Of a stretch of DNA of 64,000 nt, positions 30,245-39,174 are shown one piece after another. Source of the stretch: Emiliania huxleyi CCMP1516 (Eukaryota; Haptophyta; Isochrysidales; Noelaerhabdaceae); NCBI RefSeq assembly GCF_000372725.1, contig NW_005196900.1:448033-512032 (forward strand). Reading direction: 5' to 3'. Position numbers and translations under genes: made by a program. The notes beneath the pieces are model-generated. The model saw only the letters and a program-made list of their open reading frames with translations. It ran no database searches and was not told the DNA's origin. Within the stretch, counting starts at the first letter, position 1; every line of letters starts with the position of its first letter.

Positions 30245-31078
30245 TCAGCCAATCAGGAGCTTCTTCTCCTCGATCAAGGAGTAGGTACCTCCATGTTGAG
30301 TGAGCGGCGCCGGGCGGCCCCTTGCGGATCCGGCCAGAGGTGTCGTAGTGCGAGCCGTGGCACGGGCAGAACCACCCGTTGTAGTCGCCGGCCTTGTTGA
30401 TCGGGACGCAGCCGAGGTGCGTGCACACGCCAAGCACGACCAGGGTCTCTGGGTTTTGCACGCGGTCGAGGTCGTTCTCCGGGTCGCGCAGTTCGGCGAG
30501 GTTCACGTTCGCGGCCTCGGCGATCTCATCCTCGGTGCGCGACCGAATGAAGACTGGCTTGCCCCGCCACTTAGCCGTGATGCACTCGCCCATACTCAGC
30601 TTGGAGATCAACCTCCAGCGACGCCATCGCAAGCACCGCGTCGGCCGCCGGGTTCATCTGGGCGAGGAACTTGATCAGGCAGAGAGGCGCCAGGCTGAGG
30701 CAGAGATGAACTTGGCGCCGCCTGCAGCAGCGCGGCCCGTCGGTCAAGCGCTGCCGGCTGCGGAAGCGAGGGGGAGCGCGGAGCCGGTACGCGGCTGCAA
30801 CGGAGCGCACCAATCATCGCGTAGTTAAACGTGCGGTTCGCCGGGTCGGCGTGTCGCACGCGCGCCTGTTATGCGGTAAGGCTCTCGCCGTCGACAAACT
30901 TCCTCGGGTCGACCGTGGTGACGTATCCGCCGCCTGGCGTTGTGCTGCGCGTCACCTCGGACTGACAGGCCGGCGCAGAGACACCGCAGGCTGCGCACCA
31001 GAGCGCAGCGCGCGCGCCGAGTGGCGCCGGGCGCCGAAGCGCCTGCAGCTGGGCGCCACGCCTGAGCGAGGCAATCAT
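30245..31078 (-). CDS. UQCRFS1: Rieske iron-sulfur subunit of the cytochrome bc1 complex
   Basis: This subunit carries the 2Fe-2S centre that passes electrons from ubiquinol to cytochrome c1 in mitochondrial complex [23 protein letters not shown] and [18 protein letters not shown] hold all four ligands (CTHLGC and CPCHGSH). Upstream come [20 protein letters not shown] (membrane-anchor hinge) and [17 protein letters not shown] 31078 opens a mitochondrial presequence ([18 protein letters not shown]), and exon 1 ends near [20 protein letters not shown]. The expected C-terminus [13 protein letters not shown] is present but in the +1 frame relative to GRIRKGP. A second shift separates EVDL from [13 protein letters not shown]. 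These are base-level indels, either assembly errors or real lesions. The N-terminal exon borders are approximate. Confidence 0.85.
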
Positions 31079-31187
31079 GAGCCTGATTGCTTTGCACACC
31101 GAAGGGTCACCAACCAAAAATAAAGAGGGCAACGAGCCGTGTACAAAGGGCTCCGAACGACTCCTCTGCCGCATGCCTGCCTCTCTG

Positions 31188-31287
31188 NNNNNNNNNNNNN
31201 NNNNNNNNNNNNNNNNNNNNNNNNNNNNNNNNNNNNNNNNNNNNNNNNNNNNNNNNNNNNNNNNNNNNNNNNNNNNNNNNNNNNNNN
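31188..31287. other. Assembly gap, 100 N
   Basis: One hundred N bases. Frames running across it are artefacts. The right flank starts in a CT microsatellite, which may explain the break. Confidence 1.
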
Positions 31288-31338
31288 TCTCTCTCTCTCT
31301 CTCCGCTCTCTCCGCTCCCCCCCCCCACCCCCCCTGGC

Positions 31339-34300
31339 TCAAATGGGCTCCCGACAGGTCGGGCAGGTTGGCTCTCGATCGCGACTTCGGCACTGCTGCC
31401 GCCACGCCATCACACAAGCGACGTGCAAGGAGTGCCGCCCGCACGGCTTGCACTGCGGCATTTCTCCAGCCTCCATGCATATGCAGCACTCCTCCACCTC
31501 GTCCTCTGCCGGCACTGCGGTTGCCGCCTGAGCATCGTCCGATCCGCCCTCCGATGTCGACGCACGAGGCGCCGTCGCCTCTGCCCTCGCCCGGAGCTCC
31601 GCTCGACGCGCCCGTCTCGTCTCGGCCGCCTCCCTCCGCCTCTGAGCCTCTGCGCGCCGCGCTGCCACGCGAGCCTCCTGCGCCGCCTCCTGCGCCGCCA
31701 CAGCGCGTGCCTCCAGCCGTTGCCGCTCCTCCCGCTCTATCTCCGCAGCGGCCTCGACGTCTACGGCACGTCTCCGGACCCTCTCCAGCTCAGCCACAAG
31801 GGCTGCGTGCGAGTGCGCCTCGAGAGAACGGTGAGAGAGGATGTCGCACGCGTCCTCAACATCTTCCAGCGCTTGGCTAACGCTCCCCATAGTGCAGAAG
31901 GCCTCGGCGCGCAAGCACATGCTGCGCACCAGCGACCTGAGCCCTGGCTGTCAGGCTGTCAGGTGCTGTCAGGTGATCTGTCGGGCTGTCGGGCAGCTGT
32001 CAGGCACTGTCAGGTGCCTCTGTCAGACCAGCTGTCAGGTGCTGTCAGTGCTGTCGGGTGCTGTCGGGTGCATGTCTGACAGGCGAGGGGTTCTGTAGCT
32101 GTCGGGTGCTGTCGGAGCTGTCGGGTGTTGCTGTCAGACGCTGTCGGAGCTGTCAGAGCTGTCAGGCTGCTGCTGCTGTCAGACGGTGGGCTGTTGCTGT
32201 CAGGTGCTGTCAGGTGGTGCTGTCGGGGTGCTGTCAGGCTCTGACACACACCAGCCACACTTATGACACTATCAAGAGGAGACCAGCAGGACTCTACTAC
32301 ACATACATACTCTAGCCTCTACTCTGCCTCCGGTCCCACCATCTTTTTCATGGTGGACGTCACCATCTTCTTGTCTGCCGCACTGAGAGAATAGCAGAGA
32401 GGCAGGGTGGAGTGCTTCTTCAGGTACACCTTGCTGATGATCTGGTAGTTGCTGGTCCAGCGGAAGGCCTCCCCATCGTTGTCGCTCGTCAGCTTGTAGT
32501 ACTTGCACGCTCTGTTCTGGTAGCGCGGGCCGTCTGGGGGGGTCCCGTCACCCTTCACCTCACGGTACCACCGGAGGATAAAGAGGCCCTTGGGGTCGTT
32601 GATGAAGACCCCGTTGCTGCGCTGACTCATGGAGAGCTGGCGCAGGTACTCTGCGCTGGAGCTGCCAGTGGCGCGGCGCGCGTCTACTGTGCCGTCGGCG
32701 ACGGCCACCTGCTCAATGTTGCCGATGGCAAAGACCTTGGAGCTGTCCTCCATGGTGAAGAGCACCGCAACTGCGAAGAGAAAGAGAAGAGGGAGAGATG
32801 AGGATGCACGTCTTATGTGTGTGTGTGACAGGCGGGCAAGGGCGTGGTCACCGTCATCATCATCCATGTAGAAGTCGAGCTCCTCATCCACATCCTCGCC
32901 CCGCTGCTGATGGGACTTGATGAGCCGCTTGACGTGGAAGCGGAGCTTGCGATCCTTTGACTCCTCCTGGATGGAGACGTTGAAATCTGCCAGCAGCTTA
33001 CGGATCTCCTCAAAAAACTCTGCGCTGCTGGCCTCCTGTGCTGCTGTCAGGCTGTCAGGCTGTCAGCGCTGCTGTCAGGCCACTGTGTGCTGTCGGGCTG
33101 TCAGGCAGCTGTCAGGCTGTCACGTTAGGGCCTGACAGCGACGGAACCCCTCGCCTGCCAGACTCTGCTGTCAGGCTGTCAGACACGTGCTGTCAGACTG
33201 TCAGAGAAAGTGCTGTCAGCGCTGTCAGGCTGTCGGGCACTGTCAGGCGCTGTCCGGGGGTTGCTGTCAGGCTGTCAGACCAGGGCTCAGCCAGCGACGT
33301 CAACGCAGCAGGCTCAGACGCAAATTGGAGGAGCTCGATCGCCTGCTGGTAGCGGTCGAGCGCAACGGCCGCTCGGCCCCTGTTCATGGCCTGCTCACCG
33401 TCATGGCGGAGCGCCCCGGCCTTGGCGATCACGCGCGCCTCGTCGCTCGCGCCTCCGGAGCGGCGACGCCGGCGACGGACAGCGGCGAGGTCCGCCTCGA
33501 CTTGGTCGTACTCGTCGGGCAAACGCTTCCCGGTCTGGCGGACGGTCTCCCGCGTGTTCTCCGGGGTGTCTAACCAGCCAAGCGTCTCCAAGCGCCGCAC
33601 CCACTGTTGCCTCTCGGCCAGCGGTGGCGCAGAGCGCCCAGTCGGCCACAACATGCGACGATAGGCGTACCCGCCGATGCCTTCGCGAACCAGCTCCGCG
33701 ATCTGCTGCGCACGCTCGGACGGCTCCATTGACCGGATGTGCCCTCGCATGCCAAACCAGTGCAAGTCGGTCCGGTATTGAGCCCAAATCTCATCAAAGG
33801 ACTTGATGCTCTTGGTGGTTTGAAAGACCAACCCGCCGCTGTACTCGCGCATCTCGAGGCTGCAGCCCTGGGCCATCTCAAAACAGAGCGCGGTGCTGTC
33901 GCCAAACACACGATTGCGCTCCATGATCCGCTCCGTGTTGATGATGCCGGATTCGCCCGCAGCCAATCGCATGCGCACAAAGAGTGGGCGCACCTCGGAC
34001 TGCTCGACTGTGTCACAGCGGCAGAGGGGCTCCTTGCCCTCGCGCCGCGTGAAGGAGAGCAGGAGTACAGGGTGGCGCTGCCCTCTCAGGTCGGCAATGA
34101 GAAAGGCACAGGTGAGGCGCGGTCCAGCAACTCGCCGGCTACCAAAGATGAGGTCCTCGGAAGATCGCCGAGGCGCCGAGAGCGGTCGCGGAAGGCCTCC
34201 AAGAGAACGCTGCGGTGACGGCACTCGCGATCGTGGCCGTTGTCGCGGTCCCTGCGCTGGCACTCCTCCGAGCAGTACAGCTTTCCGCAGACGTCGCAGT

Positions 34301-34454
34301 CGAGACTCGTCGCCTTGGGCGCCAACGTTGCGCAGACTGCGCACAGGGAGAGGGCCACGATGCTGCTTGGATGAACAACCAAGGTTCGGATCTTGCCGGT
34401 GCTGTCCGGTCTCTTAGTCCGAACCTCGTACCGCTCGCCGTCCACCGTGCTCAT
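31339..34454 (-). CDS. MYND zinc finger - TPR-like - RING finger protein, multi-exon
   Basis: ATG at 34454. A MYND finger (CAVCATLAPKATSLDCDVCG, LYCSEECQRRDRDNGHDREC) is at residues about 40-80. The middle (33280 to about 34150) reads LTCAFLIADLRGQRHP, then GDSTALCFEMAQGC, ending in a TPR-like helix pair (GEQAMNRGRAAVALDRYQQA). The last exon (about 31929-31339) continues MCLRAEAFCTMGSVSQALED, a long Arg/Glu/Ala coiled coil and a C-terminal RING (ECCICMEAGE, CKPCGRHSLHVAC, CPTCREPI). MYND-TPR proteins with a terminal RING would be candidate ubiquitin ligases; this is inference. A frame change near 34150 marks another short intron or indel. The intron separating the TPR exon from the RING exon contains two unrelated exons and TGTCAGG arrays. 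The two ends could instead be separate genes. Confidence 0.6.
31945..32262 (+). repeat. TGTC[AG]G interspersed array, left block
   Basis: About two dozen TGTCAGG/TGTCGGG words spaced 8-14 bp with variable fillers. A CAGGCGAGGGGTTCTGT segment at about 32083-32099 has an inverted counterpart in the right block. Confidence 0.85.
32319..33040 (-). CDS. Two-exon unrecognised coding unit nested between repeat arrays
   Basis: Exon a (about 33040-32852) reads EFFEEIRKLLADFNVSIQEE, then FHVKRLIKSHQQRG and an acidic DEELDFYMDDDD. Intron 32771-32851 (81 nt, GT-AG) joins it to exon b, which reads VAVLFTMEDSSKVFAIGN, FILRWYREVKGDGTPPDG and ends MVTSTMKKMVGPEAE at TGA 32319. Both exons have lower GC and better codon balance than the surroundings. 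I see no ATG upstream of exon a, which begins directly at a CAG border inside the TGTCAGG array. It could be a nested gene, an alternative 3' end of the MYND gene, or cargo of an inserted element. The family is not recognised. Confidence 0.55.
33033..33290 (+). repeat. TGTC[AG]G interspersed array, right block
   Basis: About seventeen TGTCAG/TGTCGG words. It includes GGAACCCCTCGCCTG (about 33142-33158), the inverse of a segment in the left block. Confidence 0.85.
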
Positions 34455-34764
34455 CACCGTCACGACCGCATCAACTAGGACTGGACACCAACGCGGTATG
34501 GGTGGATGCGAGACAGGAGAACGCTCGAGCGACACACAGGCACACAAGCTCACCCGATGAGCAAACAAAGGTGCCGGTTTGGTGTTCACACCTGATGAGG
34601 CAAAGCTGGTCATCTCGTTTTGGGTTGAGGCGACCAGCAGGGCGCAGCACAAAGGCGCTTCCCGGCTCTGCTCCCGCGCCTCGCCACGGCCACTCTCTCT
34701 GCCGCCGACGACCAAGAACCGCCGCCGCCTCTCCCTCCCCGTGCCCCACACAGGCTCGCGCGCG

Positions 34765-35874
34765 ATGGCCTCCGCGCGGGCGATGCGCGCTGCGCTGCAG
34801 AAGATTGCCGAGCGCGGCGCACAGGCGCGCAGAGAGAGTACTGTGCGCCCCGTTCCGTCGCTGTGCCGTCTGACCGCCTCTTCCCCTGGCTCAGTCGTCG
34901 CTGCTCGCGCCGGCGGTCGCTGCCGGCACCGCTGTCGCTGTCGCGTCCGTGTCGACGGTGCACGCCTCTGACGTCATCCACGCGCCGCACCAGTCTTGGG
35001 ACTTCAAGGGGTTCATGTCGTCGTACGACGCGGCCTCGGTCCGCCGAGGCCACCAGGTGTACACACAAGTCTGCGCCTCGTGCCACGGCCTCGCTCGCAT
35101 CGCGTACCGCAACCTGGTGCGCCCGCTCCGCCGCCCGCTCCGCCGCATATGCTGCCGCCGCGTTGCCGCCGCCGCCGCGCCGCAGGGGCACGCGCCTGCT
35201 CGTCGCCGCGGCCCCCGACCGCCGCACGCCGCGCGGACAGGTGGACGTCTGCTACTCGGAGGAGGAGGTCAAGGCCATGGCCGAGGACACCGAGGTGATG
35301 GACGGCCCAAACGACGAGGGCGAGATGTTTGAGCGGCCGGGCAAGCTGTCCGACTACCTGCCCTCGCCGTACCCCAACGAGGAGGCCGCGCGCTACGCCA
35401 ACAACGGCGCCTACCCGCCCGACCTCTCGCTCATCATGAAGGCGCGGCACAACGGGCCCGACTATGTCTTTGCGCTGCTGACGGGGTACAAGGACCCGCC
35501 CGCGGGCGTCGCGGAGCGGGAGACGCAGTACTACAACCCGTACTTCCCCGGCGCGTGGATCGGCATGCCCATGCCGCTCAACGAGGGCGCGGTCGAGTAC
35601 GACGACGGCACGCCCGCCACCGCCACGCAGATGGCCAAGGACGTCTGCACGTTCCTCACGTGGGCGGCGGAGCCCGAGGCGGACGAGCGCAAGCTGATGG
35701 GCGTCAAGTGCGCGCCGCGTCGCCCCGCCACCCGCCACCCGCGCCCTCCGCCCAGCCGCGGCCGACTGCGCGCGCAGGTGGATGCTCACCCTGACGGTGC
35801 TCTTTGGCTTCACCTGGTACTACAAGCGCGTGCGGTGGGCCCCAATCAAGACGCGCCGGCTCGAGTTTTATTAG
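34765..35874 (+). CDS. CYC1: Cytochrome c1, haem subunit of complex III
   Basis: It transfers electrons from the Rieske centre to cytochrome c on the outer face of the inner mitochondrial membrane. Four exons fit exactly: 34765-34824, 34895-35116, 35241-35707 and 35778-35874, together 846 nt and 281 residues with every phase consistent. [20 protein letters not shown] is a mitochondrial presequence. SFxxYD-type [18 protein letters not shown] precedes the haem motif CASCH, and [19 protein letters not shown] carries the axial Met region. The final exon [20 protein letters not shown] is the C-terminal membrane anchor. Intron 1 (34825-34894, 70 nt) is GC-AG, intron 2 (35117-35240, 124 nt) is GT-AG, and intron 3 (35708-35777, 70 nt) is GT-AG. 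The gene lies 3.7 kb from the Rieske gene and is divergent from it. Confidence 0.92.
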
Positions 35875-35875
35875 A

Positions 35876-36164
35876 GAGGGGGGGGGGGGGGGGGCACGGG
35901 GGAGGGGAGCCGCGCACCCCGGTCTTGTCCCGGCGCCGCCGAGTACATTGCCGGACCACCTTGCGTCAGAACCCACCGCCGGCTCTCGCTGCCACAATTC
36001 GCAGTACTCCCTTGTGTGATTGGGCGCGCAGAATTTCGCCTGTCTTGTCACTTTAGCGAGATCTTCTCGCATGGGACCGGGTGGCGGCGGCACTGCTCGC
36101 CGGCGATCATATTTCCCACAAGGCTCACATCTATACTGCAATGCATCTCTGCGTACATAAAACT
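35876..36164. other. Spacer with an 18-base G run
   Basis: A nearly pure G tract (about 35878-35894) follows the cytochrome c1 stop at once, and then G-rich sequence. It is G-quadruplex-prone. No gene is seen. Confidence 0.6.
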
Positions 36165-37014
36165 TCAAGGCACGTGGGCCCGGAAGTCGGATGACAGCTC
36201 AACCCCTCTCAAGACGGTGTGGTCGGTGGGCTGGCTCCGGCTCAGGTCGTGGGGCATAGCTCGGGTGTAAACGGGGTCTGGGCAGCGGCCCGCCGCAGGC
36301 GCCGCCGGAGGCTGGCCCGCCGCAGGCGCCGATTTTTTTTGGCGTTTTTTGCTCAAAATTGAGATATTTCTCATCAAATTCTCATCAAAATCGAGCTCGC
36401 TACGTCCTACGAGCTCTCTAACTGCACAGCACTCCTCGTTGAGCCTAGCGGCGCCCGTATCGCCCACGCCAACATTCTTCTTCTTCTTCTTGCCCTTCTT
36501 GCCCTTGGGCCCTTGCTGCACTTAGCCGCTCAACCTCCGCCAGCAGCAGCTCCTTGGCATGCCGCGCCGCCTCCATCTGCTTTGCTTCCCACGCTGCCGC
36601 TTCCTCTAAAGCAGCGCCGCCACTAAGCGGCGCAACCAAGTTCTCGCATTGTTTGCATGAGCACGTGTTCTGCTTGGCGCGGCGCACAATCCGCGCGCGG
36701 CGAGTGAGGTGCGTGAGAGCAGAAGACTGACAGCAGGAGCTGCAGGAGCTGCAGGAGCTGCGCGGGTCGGATGGGCGGTGACGCCGTCGAGCGACGGCGC
36801 AAAGGTCAATCGCTGCTGCTGCGCCAACGAGAGCGGCGACACGAGGCTGCTGGCAGCTGGCAGAGCGAATCGCGATTCCGGCGGCCGCCGTCAGCCCGCC
36901 GACACCGACGGCCTGGCTGAGGTCAAACTCCTCCACACGTCGGACCAGCCATGCGTCGGCCACGGCGACGAGACGTCTGTATGCAGACAGCCCGACACCC
37001 GGGCGATAGAACAT
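36165..37014 (-). CDS. Hypothetical membrane or coiled-coil protein with Lys-rich tail
   Basis: From ATG 37014 the frame reads MFYRPGVGLSAYRRLVAVAD, WLVRRVEEFDLSQAVGVGG, a hydrophobic LTAAAGIAIRSA, a Ser/Cys stretch, then WEAKQMEAARHAKELLLAEV as a coiled coil. Near 36520 the sensible frame changes by one base to QQGPKGKKGKKKKKNVG, then AVRELVGRSELDFDENLMRN, either by a tiny intron or an indel. The AT-rich patch 36330-36420 codes the segment LMRNISILSKKRQKK. No family is recognised. The stop used here is at 36165. Confidence 0.4.
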
Positions 37015-38248
37015 GCCAGCTGGGCTCTTCCACAGGGCTCTCGTGGCCTGGCGAAACCCAGGTGAATAGGGCGGGCTGCGGCGGGCGCAATAACTATTCA
37101 CAGCTTATGAAAACCGGAAACACTAGAGTCTGCAGAAGAGTTCGAGTGGTCTTCGTGCTCAGAAGGATTGAGAGAGCTCTATTCACACCCTTTGTGCGTT
37201 GAAGACCACAGGCAATGCCCGTTTACACCCAACCGACGAGTCGCTGGGCCCTCTGACCTGAGCCGGAGCCGGCTCGCGTTGTGCGAGTATATGGGACACG
37301 ATGTCTCAAATATGAGGGGTTTTGACTCCTACCGGCTCCTGACGCTATCCCTGGCAGCTCTAATGACCAATCAGTAGTGTTGTGATAGAGGGTGCCCATA
37401 CTAGCGCAGGAGCTGTCACACTCGCCCGGACCGGCCCGTCCTGGGGCCGGTTCCGCAGCCCGCGAGAGCCGACAGCGGGGCCGTGCCGCGGGTGCCTCGT
37501 ATTGTTCGAATCCTATGGAGCAAGACGACCTCGGAGACTGGCTCTCACCGCTCTCGCGCAACAACGAAGCACCGCCCTCTCCATCTCCGCTCGCCGCCCC
37601 GCCTGGCACTCCCCACGCCGGAGTGGGAGCGGGTGCGGGTCTTGTGCAACCACGGTGAAGCTGAGCCGTAACGCGTCGACAAGTCTCGTCTGAGCCCGTG
37701 GCGGTGGCCGGCTGAGTCGCCGTACACGGGCCGGTACCTCAGGCGTCACCTCCGCAGCCTCAGGTCTCACACTCCATCACCTCCGACGGGACGCCTTCGG
37801 TGTCACGCTCGGCGGCGTACTTTCTGCAGCTCCATCTCGAGTACGGCGTCGAGTCTACTCACTCCTGTTGGATCTGTGCACTCCCTGGGTCCCAGGGAGT
37901 GCACAGATCCAGCAAGCGGTGCGTCCCGGCAGCGCGCGCTGGCTGCAACAAACTCGAGACACGCTTTTTCGGGTCGGTGCTCGGCGGGAAGGGGAGTGCT
38001 GACGCGCGGGGAACGGTTTTCCCTTGAGCTTGTGCCTGTTCACGCTTCACAGACCAACCACGCGACAGCGGATACCAGGGCACAGCGGGCAGCAGGCATA
38101 CACCCCCGACACGATCACGAAGCGAGATTAGCGCCAGACTGAGACACAGTCGCGGTACCCGTCTCGCTCTTCCTCCGCGCGGGGCTTCGCCTTCGGCTCT
38201 GCATGGAGGAGCTGTCTGCCTTGCTGACTCCTCGCGACGTCCGCCGCG
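37015..38248. other. 1.2 kb without a gene; contains a 43-bp near-perfect palindrome
   Basis: No frame shows coding character. 37869-37889 and 37891-37911 are perfect reverse complements of 21 bp around a single T (arm GGATCTGTGCACTCCCTGGG). Confidence 0.6.
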
Positions 38249-38255
38249 CTAGCCA

Positions 38256-39143
38256 CTAACCCACCTCGACCGATTGTGGGCCGAGACTGGGCGCCGTCGC
38301 GGCTTCGGCCTTCTCGGCTGCTGGCTCGGCTGCGGCCGCAAAGCTCGCCGCGGGCTCCTCCGCTGGTGCCGCCGCGTCGGCCTTCGCCGCTGCCAAATCC
38401 CGACCCTCCCAGGAAGCGCCGGCCGCCGAGACGGAAGCCTCTCGTGGCGACCCGACCGGGGAGGGCGAGAAGGGCGGACTATCGATGGGCTCTGGCAGAG
38501 GGTCGAGCGATCCCAGATCCAGCGAGAGGAGGCCCGCCCCAGCTTCTCCAGCGTCGCCGGGGTCGGGAGCCTGAGGAGAGGTGGGTGGGGTGAGAGGAGC
38601 GTCTCGACTCGCCGACACGTTCGCGAGGGCGCGCGCCTCGTCCCGCGCTCGCTTGAGGCGCGGCTTGCGCGAACAAGGCCCGCCCCGCCCCAGGTGCCTG
38701 TAGCCGCGCGTGCACAGCGCGTCCTTTTCGCACGGGCGGTCGTCCATGGCCATCGATTCCACCGGCGAGCTAACGCCGCCCGCGCGCTTGGCCATGGCGG
38801 CATAGTGCTGCTGCGCGCCGGTGGCCGTTCGACCCCCGAGGTCGGCCGCAATCGCCTAAGGGCGCACCGTGGCAGCGCTCCGACGGCTGGAGGGAGGGGG
38901 CCGCTTACACGCGGAGCCGTGGGGGCCGCCTGCCAGTTGCTCGACCCCCCCTCTTGTCGCTCGACCAGCTCCTGCAGCCGCGCCTCCTCCTGCCCGCTCC
39001 AGCGCGCAGACCCGGAGCGCTGGCGCTGCGCGTCGGCCACCCCGCCGCTGCTGGCTGCCATCGTCGAGCCCGCCTCGCCGCCGCTGCTGCCGCCGGCCGC
39101 CCCAGAAGCGCCAGCGCCAGCAGCAGCAGCAGCAGTAGCAACA

Positions 39144-39174
<31 letters not shown>

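Noticed and set aside
31087-32079. Plus-strand frames across the first N gap
   Set aside because: They depend on N bases and are antisense to the RING exon with its complete zinc ligands.
31945-33290. TGTCAGG arrays as a CRISPR array
   Set aside because: Words are 6-7 bp with irregular 8-14 bp fillers and no conserved repeat-spacer structure; the genome is eukaryotic.
35878-35894. G run as a telomere-like tract
   Set aside because: It is a simple homopolymer with no repeat unit, immediately after a stop codon.
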